Below the pieces are notes generated by a model. That model made no database searches. It saw nothing but the letters and a program-made list of their open reading frames with translations, and was not told the DNA's origin. From NCBI GenBank assembly GCA_025355255.1, contig JANYAA010000032.1, positions 1-13,642 of the forward strand: DNA of 13,642 nucleotides. Reading direction: 5' to 3'. The stretch is from Chloroflexota bacterium (lineage in GTDB: Bacteria > Chloroflexota > Limnocylindria > Limnocylindrales > CSP1-4). Made by a program: the position numbers and the translations under genes. This document shows positions 1-7,347 of the stretch, piece after piece. Positions within the stretch are counted from its first letter, which is position 1; each line of letters begins with the position of its first letter.

Positions 1-2
1 AC

Positions 3-464
3 ACCGGGCTCTACACGGTGAGCGCGCACGTGCCGATGGGCGCCAACGTAGGCGCCACACCGGACGGCCGGCCGGCGCTGCAGCCGCTCGCTGACGGCGG
101 GATGTCCGCCGTCTACGGGCGTGACCGCAAGGGCCCAACCGCGCTGCTCCAGTCCGTGGCGCGGATTGACTCGTACCTCGGCAGCAACGGCACGCTGCTC
201 AACCTCAAGTTCCTGCCGCGGCTGTTCAAGTCGGCGGATGGCGCCAGGGCGTTCTCCTCGATGCTGCGCGGCTTTGTGCGGCTCCGCATCAACCACGCCC
301 AGTTCAACGTGGTCACGCGTGAGGACCTGATCGCCGCGCAGAAGGAGCCGGACAAGTACCGGAATCTGACGATCCGCGTAGCCGGCTACACGGCCTACTT
401 CACCGAGCTGGCCGAGGACTTGCAAAACGAGATCATCGCGCGCACCAGCTACGAGGACTCGTGA
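3..464 (+). CDS. Glycyl radical enzyme (PFL/dehydratase family), C-terminal part, 5' truncated by window edge
   Basis: Only the last 153 residues are visible. The reading frame is open from base 3, so the gene begins upstream. The fragment carries the conserved GRE stretch ATPDGR followed by PLADG, then KGPTA, LLNLKF, QFNVV and finally the glycyl radical loop RVAGYTAYF. The radical-bearing Gly codon is at 384-386. Known family chemistry: the Gly radical is made by a radical-SAM partner and drives C-C, C-O or C-N bond breaking on a substrate bound near a catalytic Cys. That Cys lies outside the window, so the reaction cannot be assigned. The loop reads RVAGY-T-AYF rather than the RVSGYAVRF of true pyruvate formate-lyase, which favours the dehydratase/decarboxylase/lyase branches (inference). 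The stop overlaps the GTG of the activase by 4 bases, so the two are translated together. The family is certain; the substrate is unknown. Confidence 0.95.
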   Translation, partial: TGLYTVSAHVPMGANVGATPDGRPALQPLADGGMSAVYGRDRKGPTALLQSVARIDSYLGSNGTLLNLKFLPRLFKSADGARAFSSMLRGFVRLRINHAQFNVVTREDLIAAQKEPDKYRNLTIRVAGYTAYFTELAEDLQNEIIARTSYEDS

Positions 465-1369
465 GCACCGGTCGCGTCTTCGATATTCAGCGCTTCTCGG
501 TCCACGACGGCCCGGGCATCCGCACGACGGTCTTCCTCAAGGGATGCCCGATGCGGTGCCGCTGGTGCCAGAACCCGGAAGGGCTGGACCGCGCCGTCTC
601 GCTCTGGCACTTCGAGAACCTCTGCGGCCGCTCGGGCACGTGCGTGGAGGTTTGCCCCACGATGGCCCTGACGCTTGGGCCAGACCGCCTCACCATCAAC
701 CATGCCGCCTGCACGCTCTGCGGCAAGTGCGTGGAGGTCTGCCCGCGCAACGCCCTGGCGTTCGACGGTCGCGATGTCACCGTTGACGAGGTTGTGGAGG
801 AGGTCTTGCGGGACTCTGTCTTCCACGGCGTGTCCGGCGGCGGCGTGACGTTCTCCGGCGGCGAGGCGCTGGCACAGCCGCAGTTCCTCCTTAAGGTGGC
901 CAGCGTCCTGCGGGAGCGCGACGTGACCACCACGCTGGAATCGGCGCTCCACGCGCCTTGGGCCGTCATCGAGCCGCTGCTCGACGTGATCAGCCTGTTT
1001 GTGGTGGACGTCAAGGTGGCCGACAGCGCCGCGCACGCGGTTGCCACCGGCGTCCCCAACGAGCTGATCCTCGCCAACGTTCGCAGGCTTGCCGAGCGGC
1101 TGGCGGGCACCGGGCGCATGCTCGTCCGTGTGCCGCTTGTACCGGGGTACACCGCCACCGAGAAGAACCTGCGCGCAATCGCAGAGCTGGTCCACGAGAT
1201 CGACCCAGCCCTGCCGGTGGAACTGATGAACTTCAACCCGCTGGCCGGCGCCAAGTACCGCCGCATGGGGATGCCCAACGAGTTCGCCGACGTCACCATG
1301 GCGTTCTCCCCGGCGGAGGTCTCGGCGTTCAAAGCGTTCTTCAGCGAGCAGGGCGTCGCCGTGCGCTGA
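461..1369 (+). CDS. Glycyl radical enzyme activating enzyme (radical SAM, ferredoxin-insert type)
   Basis: This 302-residue radical-SAM protein installs the glycyl radical on the enzyme encoded just upstream. The start is GTG, with GAGG at 453-456, inside the end of the GRE gene. Residues 7-20 hold the usual FDIQRFSVHDGPGIRT opening. The SAM-binding cluster motif is CxxxCxxC at C29, C33 and C36, followed by QNPEG. A ferredoxin-like insert follows, its second motif complete (C84, C87, C90, C94). The first motif has only C55, C61 and C65, with Ser58 where the second Cys is expected. The SAM-contact region GGGVTFSGGE is at 126-135, and MNFNPLAGAKY near 256-266 is typical of the C-terminal part. 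True PFL activase lacks the ferredoxin insert, so its presence supports a non-PFL partner. Function is assigned from motifs and from adjacency to the GRE. Confidence 0.96.
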   Translation: MSTGRVFDIQRFSVHDGPGIRTTVFLKGCPMRCRWCQNPEGLDRAVSLWHFENLCGRSGTCVEVCPTMALTLGPDRLTINHAACTLCGKCVEVCPRNALAFDGRDVTVDEVVEEVLRDSVFHGVSGGGVTFSGGEALAQPQFLLKVASVLRERDVTTTLESALHAPWAVIEPLLDVISLFVVDVKVADSAAHAVATGVPNELILANVRRLAERLAGTGRMLVRVPLVPGYTATEKNLRAIAELVHEIDPALPVELMNFNPLAGAKYRRMGMPNEFADVTMAFSPAEVSAFKAFFSEQGVAVR

Positions 1370-1395
1370 CGTCCGCCGTGTGTGCGGAGCCTGTC

Positions 1396-3249
1396 ATGAG
1401 TGAGCTTGTCCGCGGTCTGGTTGACGCCGCTGTCGCCGGCCAGCCGGTCTACATCAGCACCGTGCGCGCGCGTTTTGATGCGCTCGCCGCGTCTGAGGCG
1501 TTCGAGCTTGTCGCGCGCCTGCAGGCGTTTGACGGGGCTGACCAGCCGTTCAGGTTCAGGCTGCCGCTGCTTGCGTCGCTCCCGCCGGACGAGCGGGCCT
1601 TTGTCACCGAGTACGTCCTGTCCTCGCTCTACAACGTGATCTCCACGCTTGGCGGGCGCGGGATCGAGTTCGAGTCAGGCCACCCCGATGCCGAGTGGCT
1701 GGCTGCCGAGTTTCGCCGGGTTTTCGGGGTTGACCAGACGCGGCATGACCGTCCCGGCTACGGCCGAGCGGTGAACGTCTCCGAGCGAGTGGACGAGGCT
1801 GTGTCGCCGGCCGGAGCGGAGTCTCGCGGGCGCTTCACGGTGAGCGTGGGCCAAGCCTCGCAGGACGCCGAGCTTGCCGAGCCACAGGACGCGCACGATG
1901 CGCGAGGCGCCGGTCGGATCGTGGAGCTGTGCGAGCTTGCCACCGGCCAACTGCAGGGCACGGCCGTGTGCGGGATGGACATCGGCGGCACCGACATCAA
2001 GCTCGCCCTCGCCATCGACGGACGAATCGAGCGGCTGGTGGAGTACGACTGGTTCCCGGCCGCGTTCCGCAGCATCAACCAGATCCTTGAACCGGTCATC
2101 GCCCTCGCGCGCGTGATCCGCCTTGAGGCTGCTCGCCTGCGCGGTGCAGCCCCAGACGGGGACGGGCTGGCCGCCGCCCTCGCCCCAGCCTGGGAGCATG
2201 GCGCCGGTCCCGTCGAGTTCGCAGCTGCGGCCGCGGAAGGGGAATCCCTAGTTCCGACGGCGTTCGGCCTCGACGCCATCGGCGTCTGCTTCCCGGATGT
2301 CGTGGTGCAGGACAAGATTGTGGGCGGCGAGGTGTACAAGACGCGGGGCATGCGCATCGCGCTGGGCGCCGCGTACGAGGAGGAGTTCCGGCGCCTCTCG
2401 CACCTTGATGTGGAGCTGCGGCGGCTGGTCCGGCCCGGCGGCGCCGTAGGGATCATCAACGACGGCCCGATGGCGGCGTTCACCGCGGCCGTCGAGATGG
2501 GAGCCGCCGATCCTGCCTCAATTGCCGACGGCGTGTTCGCCCACACCCTCGGGACCGAGCTGGGCTCGGGCTGGGTGACCCACGACGGCGCCATCCCCGA
2601 CATTCCGCTCGAGATCTACAACTGCGTCATCGATCTGGGCAGCTATCCGGAGCGCGCCCACGGCCCGGACGACGTCCGCAGCGTCAACAACTTCAACACG
2701 CTGGTCCCAGGGACGCTGCAGAAGTACACGAGCCAGAGCGGCGTCTTCCGCCTCGCGGCCAAGTACCTCCCAACCGACGACCCGGCGCTGTATCAGGAGC
2801 TGCTCACCCGCGGCCTGCTAGTGGAGGCGGCCGATGGCCTGTTCGTGCCAACGGAGCCCAAGGATCTGCGCAAGCCGCTCCTTGAGTTCCTCATGGCGGC
2901 AGCCGAGGGCGATGGCCACCCGGCCGTGCAGCGCATCTTCCGCGAGATCGGGGAGTTCATGGCGGTTGCCTGGCTGGAGTCGCGCTGGCTGCTGGATCCG
3001 GCGGCGCAGCAGCGGATCCTGTTTGGGCGCCTCGTCAAGCGCCGCGTCTGCTTCGCCCTTATGGTGGAGGGAGCCCGCCGCGTGGCCCCGGAGCTGGAGC
3101 TCACCGTGGCCGATGATGAGATGGCCAGTACGCCGCTCATGCGGGCGCTCAGCGATATGCCCGACTACACCGTCGCTCAGTTCGCCCAGGCGATTGGGGC
3201 GGTCCATTACGCAAACCTGCGGCTTCGTCTCATGGAGGCCCGCGCATGA
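1396..3249 (+). CDS. ROK/hexokinase-like (ASKHA) sugar kinase with long N-terminal extension
   Basis: The ATG at 1396 is chosen because GGAG at 1386-1389 lies six bases upstream; an in-frame GTG at 1378 is a weaker alternative. The product has 617 residues. The ATPase core starts late: phosphate-1 motif GMDIGGTDIK at 193-202, IGVCFPDVVV near 295-304 where ROK kinases have a PGPV-type strand, INDGPMAAF at 354-362 with candidate catalytic base Asp356, and phosphate-2 motif GTELGSGW at 386-393. These are the landmarks of a sugar kinase that transfers phosphate from ATP. ROK proteins are usually about 300-400 residues; here roughly 190 residues precede the core and about 220 follow the phosphate-2 loop. 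I see no DNA-binding helix-turn-helix in the extension and no Cys-rich zinc motif of classical ROK kinases. The stop overlaps the next ATG by 4 bases. The fold is well supported; the substrate, and even kinase activity, are inference. Confidence 0.82.
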   Translation: MSELVRGLVDAAVAGQPVYISTVRARFDALAASEAFELVARLQAFDGADQPFRFRLPLLASLPPDERAFVTEYVLSSLYNVISTLGGRGIEFESGHPDAEWLAAEFRRVFGVDQTRHDRPGYGRAVNVSERVDEAVSPAGAESRGRFTVSVGQASQDAELAEPQDAHDARGAGRIVELCELATGQLQGTAVCGMDIGGTDIKLALAIDGRIERLVEYDWFPAAFRSINQILEPVIALARVIRLEAARLRGAAPDGDGLAAALAPAWEHGAGPVEFAAAAAEGESLVPTAFGLDAIGVCFPDVVVQDKIVGGEVYKTRGMRIALGAAYEEEFRRLSHLDVELRRLVRPGGAVGIINDGPMAAFTAAVEMGAADPASIADGVFAHTLGTELGSGWVTHDGAIPDIPLEIYNCVIDLGSYPERAHGPDDVRSVNNFNTLVPGTLQKYTSQSGVFRLAAKYLPTDDPALYQELLTRGLLVEAADGLFVPTEPKDLRKPLLEFLMAAAEGDGHPAVQRIFREIGEFMAVAWLESRWLLDPAAQQRILFGRLVKRRVCFALMVEGARRVAPELELTVADDEMASTPLMRALSDMPDYTVAQFAQAIGAVHYANLRLRLMEARA

Positions 3250-4385
3250 ACACGCCGAACCGCGCACCCGCTCAGCCGCTCCGCGTCGGCATCCTGGGCG
3301 CCGGGATGATTGCCACGGTGTGGTACGGGTATCTGCCGCAGCTGCACAAGGTTCGAGACCGCGTGGCGCTCGTGGGCATCGCGTCCCGTCGGCTGGCGCA
3401 GGCCCACGAGGTCGCGGCGGCCTACGGGATCGAACACGCCGTGGATTCGCTTGATGCGCTGCTGGCGCTCGATATCGACGCCGTGGTCAACCTGCTCCCA
3501 GGCCCGGCGCACTACGCCGCGTCCAAGGCCATCCTGGAATCCGGGCGGCACCTCGTGACCGAGAAGCCCATCACCTCAACGCTGGCCGAGGCCGACGAGC
3601 TGCTGGACCTCGCCGCGCGGGCTGGCCTGCACATCGTCGCGGCGCCGGCGGACATGCTGGCAGGGGAGTGGATTCAGGCTCGGGACCTGGTCCAGCGTGG
3701 CGCCATCGGCAAGGTGGCCTTCGGCCGGGTGCAGTCCTCGCATGCGGGCGCGGCGGGTCTCGCGTGGCCGGTCGATCCCAGCCAGTTCTATCAGGATGGC
3801 GTTGGCGCGCTGCTGGACCTGGGCGTCTACGGCATCACCCAGGTCACCGGCGTTCTTGGGCCGGTGCGGCGCGTGATGGCGATGAGCGGGATTACCGCCG
3901 CATCGCGTATCGCACGCGGCGGGCCGTTCGACGGCGTGGAGATCCCCGTCACCGCCCCCGACAACAACCTGCTGCTGCTCGACTTTGGCGAGGGCACGTT
4001 TGTCAGCCTTGACGCCACGTTCAACGTGGTGGGCTCGCGCGCGCCGCGGCTGGAGCTCTACGGCCACGAGGGGACGCTGCTGGTGAACCGCGGCGACACG
4101 GGTCTGCCGACGGGTCTGCCCCCGGTGGAGGTGTACCGCCTTAACGCCGCCCCCGGGCTCGCCGGCTGGATCAGCCCGCAGGACTACAACATCTTCCCTG
4201 TGGGGTCGGACCGCTTTGCTGAGCTGCAGCGTGGATCGCTGATCGAGCACCTCGCGGACTGCTTGCAGCTGGGGACCGAGCCGAGCGCCAGCGGCCGTCA
4301 CGCCAGGCACGTGCTGGAGGTGATGCTTGCCGCGCAGCAGTCGGCTCGCGATGGCCGGGCGGTGGACGTGGCCTCGACGTTCTAA
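3246..4385 (+). CDS. Gfo/Idh/MocA family NAD(P)-dependent oxidoreductase (first copy)
   Basis: This 379-residue protein has an N-terminal Rossmann fold with GILGAGMIA at 15-23 as dinucleotide-binding loop, and the family signature TEKPI with Lys107 as the catalytic lysine. The family oxidises or reduces hydroxyls on sugars, sugar acids and inositols with NAD(H) or NADP(H). The C-terminal substrate domain begins around residue 150. The usual D-x-x-x-H substrate motif reads GALLDLGVYG at 187-196, so Asp191 is kept but Tyr195 stands where His is common. The other Gfo/Idh protein of the operon keeps the His. The ATG sits inside the stop of the kinase gene (ATGA overlap), which argues for translational coupling. 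The substrate is unknown; it is probably an intermediate of the same pathway as the GRE. Confidence 0.92.
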   Translation: MNTPNRAPAQPLRVGILGAGMIATVWYGYLPQLHKVRDRVALVGIASRRLAQAHEVAAAYGIEHAVDSLDALLALDIDAVVNLLPGPAHYAASKAILESGRHLVTEKPITSTLAEADELLDLAARAGLHIVAAPADMLAGEWIQARDLVQRGAIGKVAFGRVQSSHAGAAGLAWPVDPSQFYQDGVGALLDLGVYGITQVTGVLGPVRRVMAMSGITAASRIARGGPFDGVEIPVTAPDNNLLLLDFGEGTFVSLDATFNVVGSRAPRLELYGHEGTLLVNRGDTGLPTGLPPVEVYRLNAAPGLAGWISPQDYNIFPVGSDRFAELQRGSLIEHLADCLQLGTEPSASGRHARHVLEVMLAAQQSARDGRAVDVASTF

Positions 4386-4425
4386 CCTGTCAGCAGCACC
4401 CCGCCGCCAACAGCGTGGTTGAGAT

Positions 4426-4430
4426 AGGAG
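4426..4430 (+). promoter_or_regulatory. Shine-Dalgarno AGGAG that supports a TTG start at 4438
   Basis: AGGAG lies seven bases before TTG 4438-4440. This is a better-placed ribosome site than the partial AGAGG (4441-4445) in front of the alternative GTG at 4450. It is the reason the longer start is preferred for the second Gfo/Idh gene. Confidence 0.6.
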
Positions 4431-4437
4431 CGTTTGG

Positions 4438-5595
4438 TTGAGAGGTCCCGTGGGGATCGGCACCGCCGTGATCGGCAGCGGCTTCATCGGCACGGTGCAC
4501 CTTGAGGCGCTGCGCCGCATCGGCGTGCGTGTGGTGGGATTGCTGGAGTCCAGCCCGGAGCTTGGCGCCCGGCGCGCAGTGGAGCTTGGGTACCCCAAGG
4601 CGTACGCGGATCTGGCGGAGCTGCTGGCGGACCCCGAAGCCGCGGTGGTCCACGTCACCAGCCCCAACGAGCTCCACCACCCGCAGGTGAAGCAGATCCT
4701 CGCGGCCGGCCGCCACGTCGTGTGCGAGAAGCCGCTGGCGATGACGTCGGCCGAGTCCGCGGAGCTGGTCGCCCTCGCCGCGTCCAGCGGCCTCGTGAAC
4801 GCCGTGAACTTCAACATCCGCTGGTACCCGCTCAACCAGCACGTCGCCGCGATGGTTGCCGGCGGAGAGCTCGGCGACGTCCGCTACGTCACAGGCCGCT
4901 ACTTTCAGGACTGGCTGCTGTACGACACGGACTGGAACTGGCGCCTCGAGGCGGACCAGGGCGGCGCGCTTCGGGCGGTGGGCGACATCGGCAGCCACTG
5001 GCTGGACCTGACGAGCTTTGTCTCGGGGCTCCATGTGGAGGCCGTCATGGCGGACCTCACCACGTTTATTCCTGTGCGCCAGAAGCCCGCGGGCGATGCG
5101 GTGACCTTCTCCACGGAGCGTGCCAAGAACACCATCCCCGTGGAGATCCGGACCGAGGACACCGCGTCCATCCTCCTGCGCTTCGCCGGCGGCGCAAGGG
5201 GCTCCGTCAACATCAGCCAGGTGTCGCCCGGCCGGAAGAACAGCCTCGCCTACGAAATCGACGGCTCGGCCGCCTCGGCCGCCTGGGACTCGGAGAGCCC
5301 CGACCAGCTGTGGATTGGCCATCGGGACCGCCCCAATGAGCAGCTCTTGCGGAACCCTGCGCTGATGAACGCCGCCGGCGCCGCTGCGGCTCGTCTCCCG
5401 GGTGGCCACGTTGAGGGCTTCGCCGACACGTTTGGCGCGGTGTTCACCGCGGTCTACGCGGACGTCGCCGCCGGTCGGCCGTCCGAGCACCCACGCTATG
5501 CCACCTTCGCCGCCGGTCACGAGGAGATGCTCATCGGGGACGCCGTCCTGGAGAGCTCGCGCACCCGCTCCTGGGTCACCGTTCCGCGGGCGTAG
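4438..5595 (+). CDS. Gfo/Idh/MocA family NAD(P)-dependent oxidoreductase (second copy)
   Basis: This is a 385-residue protein. TTG at 4438 is taken as start because of the AGGAG at 4426-4430; GTG at 4450 would shorten it by four residues without affecting a domain. The Rossmann loop VIGSGFIG is at 11-18, the signature CEKPL has Lys98, and the substrate motif GDIGSHWLD at 182-190 keeps Asp183, His187 and Asp190, so the canonical catalytic set is complete. The family acts on sugars, cyclitols or their acids. It is clearly diverged from the preceding Gfo/Idh gene rather than a recent duplicate, so the two probably act on different hydroxyls or work as an oxidation/reduction pair, as known in some inositol and glycoside pathways (inference). 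It lies 52 bases after the first copy and 35 bases before the TIM-barrel gene. Confidence 0.93.
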   Translation: MRGPVGIGTAVIGSGFIGTVHLEALRRIGVRVVGLLESSPELGARRAVELGYPKAYADLAELLADPEAAVVHVTSPNELHHPQVKQILAAGRHVVCEKPLAMTSAESAELVALAASSGLVNAVNFNIRWYPLNQHVAAMVAGGELGDVRYVTGRYFQDWLLYDTDWNWRLEADQGGALRAVGDIGSHWLDLTSFVSGLHVEAVMADLTTFIPVRQKPAGDAVTFSTERAKNTIPVEIRTEDTASILLRFAGGARGSVNISQVSPGRKNSLAYEIDGSAASAAWDSESPDQLWIGHRDRPNEQLLRNPALMNAAGAAAARLPGGHVEGFADTFGAVFTAVYADVAAGRPSEHPRYATFAAGHEEMLIGDAVLESSRTRSWVTVPRA

Positions 5596-5630
5596 GCCCG
5601 CCCGCCACACTCGCACAAGAGGTTCACGCG

Positions 5631-6545
5631 ATGAAGCTCGGCTTCCTCACTTCCCCCTTCCCAGAGACGCCGCTGAACGATGTGGCCGACTGGGCCGCCG
5701 GCAACGGCTTCGAGGTCCTGGAGATCGCCTGCTGGCCCCGCGCCACCGGGCCGACGCGCCGCTACGCCGGCACCAGCCACATCGATGTGGCCAACCTGTC
5801 GCGCGATCAGGCTGTGGAGATCCGCGACGAGATCTACGCCAAGAACCTCGCCATCTCCGGCCTGGGCTTCTATCCCAACCCGCTCCATCCCGACCCCGCC
5901 CACCGCGAGCAGGTCATCGGCCACCTGCGCCACGTGATCGACGCGGCGGAGAAGATGGACATCCCGCTGGTCAACACGTTTATGGGCGGCGACGGCGCGC
6001 TCAACCAGGACCAGAACTGGGAGCGCGCGCTGCAGATCTGGCCGGAGATCGTGGCCTACGCGCAGGACCACGGGCGCAAGATCACGCTTGAGAACTGCCC
6101 GATGCTGTTCAGCAACGACGAGTGGCCGGGCGGGCACAACATCGCCACCACGCCGCGCATGTGGCGCCGGATCCTGGAGCAGTGGGGCGACACCATCGGG
6201 CTCAACTTTGACCCGAGCCACCTGATCCTCCAGATGATCGACACCCAGCGCTTCCTCAAGGAGTTCGGGAAGCACATCCTCCACTACCAGGCGAAGGACC
6301 TGATGATCGACCGCGACGGGCTCTACGAGCGCGGCGTGTTCTCGATGGGGATGGGCTGGCAGGTGCCGCGCATCCCGGGCCTGGGCGACGTGGACTGGGG
6401 TCTCGTCCACGGCGAGCTGTACCGCCAGGGATTTGAGGGCGACTGCATCATCGAGCACGAAGACCGGCGCTTTGAGGGGACGGACGAGAAGGTGAAGCAG
6501 GGCTTCCTGATCGCCCGGGACGTCCTTCGCCCGTACTGCCATTAG
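5631..6545 (+). CDS. Sugar phosphate isomerase/epimerase, xylose isomerase-like TIM barrel
   Basis: This 304-residue protein has AGAGG at 5618-5622 eight bases before the ATG. The N terminus MKLGFLTSPF and the following GFEVLEIACW are the first strands of the AP-endonuclease-2-like TIM barrel. The metal-site residues of this superfamily can be picked out: Glu154 in LENCP, Asp194 and His197 in NFDPSH, His218 in HYQAKD, and Glu275 in IIEHED. They usually bind a divalent cation and promote aldose-ketose isomerisation, C2/C3 epimerisation or dehydration of keto-inositols. The protein resembles the IolE/IolI/IolH-like and epimerase group, but I cannot place it in one subfamily. Its place between Gfo/Idh oxidoreductases and a kinase is typical of sugar or cyclitol catabolic operons. 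The stop is immediately followed by the next ATG. Confidence 0.92.
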   Translation: MKLGFLTSPFPETPLNDVADWAAGNGFEVLEIACWPRATGPTRRYAGTSHIDVANLSRDQAVEIRDEIYAKNLAISGLGFYPNPLHPDPAHREQVIGHLRHVIDAAEKMDIPLVNTFMGGDGALNQDQNWERALQIWPEIVAYAQDHGRKITLENCPMLFSNDEWPGGHNIATTPRMWRRILEQWGDTIGLNFDPSHLILQMIDTQRFLKEFGKHILHYQAKDLMIDRDGLYERGVFSMGMGWQVPRIPGLGDVDWGLVHGELYRQGFEGDCIIEHEDRRFEGTDEKVKQGFLIARDVLRPYCH

Positions 6546-7103
6546 ATGGCCACCGAGCAGCAGTCCCGGCTCGTCCGGCATGTCGCCGTCGTTGGCCTGA
6601 TGGGCAGCGGCAAGAGCTCCGTGGGCTCGCGGATTGCCGCAACCCTGGGCTGGCCGATGCGGGATTCCGACGCGGACATCGAGGCCCAACAGGGGCACAC
6701 GGTCCGCGAGCTGCGCGCTTCGCTGGGCACGGACGCAATGCATGCGCTGGAGTCGCGCCAGCTGCTGGATGCGCTGGCCGCCCCGGGTTCGTCTGTCGTA
6801 TGTCCCGCGGCATCCGTGGCGGACGACGACGCGTGTCTCGCGGCGCTGGCCCGGCCTGATGTGGCCGTCGTCTTCCTCACGGTTGACCCGGCCATCGCCG
6901 CGAAGCGGTTCGCCCCGGGCGACCACCGGCCCTGGTACGGCGCCGATCCCGTGGTGTTCCTCGCGGCCCAGGCGGCGACGCGCTACCCCCGCTTCCGGAG
7001 CTTCAACCCGGTGGAACTGGCGACGGACAGGCACACGCCCGACGAGGTCGCCGCACGCGCCCTCGAACAGCTCGCCGCGCGTGGCGTGCGCTGGGCGCCG
7101 TAG
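6546..7103 (+). CDS. Shikimate kinase-like P-loop kinase of unknown substrate
   Basis: This 185-residue protein has Walker A GLMGSGKSS at 17-25 (Lys23) and the acidic stretch DSDADIE at 40-46, which together give the shikimate/gluconate kinase fold. A lid-like segment around AKRFAPGDHRPWYG (119-132) and an aromatic/basic C terminus complete it. The shikimate-specific features are not conserved: the FR-x-x-E motif reads MHALE at 65-69, and the Gly-rich substrate loop expected after the third strand reads CPAAS at 86-90. A role in aromatic amino acid synthesis is therefore unlikely, and the operon suggests phosphorylation of a sugar, sugar acid or cyclitol (inference). The ATG directly follows the stop of the isomerase gene with no obvious ribosome site of its own, pointing to coupled re-initiation. 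It is probably the last gene of the GRE operon. Confidence 0.85.
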   Translation: MATEQQSRLVRHVAVVGLMGSGKSSVGSRIAATLGWPMRDSDADIEAQQGHTVRELRASLGTDAMHALESRQLLDALAAPGSSVVCPAASVADDDACLAALARPDVAVVFLTVDPAIAAKRFAPGDHRPWYGADPVVFLAAQAATRYPRFRSFNPVELATDRHTPDEVAARALEQLAARGVRWAP

Positions 7104-7206
7104 CGGGCCCGGCACGCCGGTAGGGGTCCTTTGCGGGCGCATCCTGAAGCGTCCAGGCGCGTCGGGAAGTGAAGCCGAGCCCCACGATGCCGCTGCCGGC
7201 TGAACC

Positions 7207-7256
7207 TATCCGGCATCACGTCTACCCGGTAAGTGGCAGGTAAGCCGCGCCGGATA
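7207..7256. repeat. Inverted repeat, 8-base arms, in the gap before the DUF4160 gene
   Basis: TATCCGGC at 7207-7214 is matched by GCCGGATA at 7249-7256, separated by 34 bases. It lies in the 244-base gap between the P-loop kinase and DUF4160 genes. It could be a protein-binding site or part of a transcript structure, but a match of this length can arise by chance in GC-rich DNA. I see no convincing -35/-10 promoter pair in the rest of the gap. Confidence 0.25.
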
Positions 7257-7347
7257 CGTTCGCGCCGCAATTGGGCCCTGGAGCGGCGGTCGGCGAGAGC
7301 GTGCCAATCGGCGCCCGGGATCGCCCGTCTGGCTACCGGAGGGATGG

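Noticed and set aside
3..464. Naming the GRE as pyruvate formate-lyase
   Set aside because: The radical loop differs from PFL, the activase has a ferredoxin insert that PFL activase lacks, and the active-site Cys region is not in the window.
958..1395. In-frame upstream extension of the kinase reading frame through the activase gene
   Set aside because: The extension overlaps the activase on the same strand, is Arg-rich and lacks domain character. The GGAG site before ATG 1396 gives a clean start.
5267..5285. Short tandem TCGGCCGCC in the second Gfo/Idh gene
   Set aside because: It encodes Ala/Ser repeats within the coding frame and looks like ordinary GC-rich codon repetition.
6546..7103. 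Annotation as true shikimate kinase (aroK)
   Set aside because: The residues that bind shikimate are not conserved and the operon is catabolic, so only the fold is assigned.
5517..7142. Long open frame on the - strand opposite the isomerase and P-loop kinase genes (541 codons)
   Set aside because: It mirrors well-recognised + strand genes, has no known motif and the low-complexity Arg/Val/Asp/His composition typical of antisense frames in GC-rich DNA.
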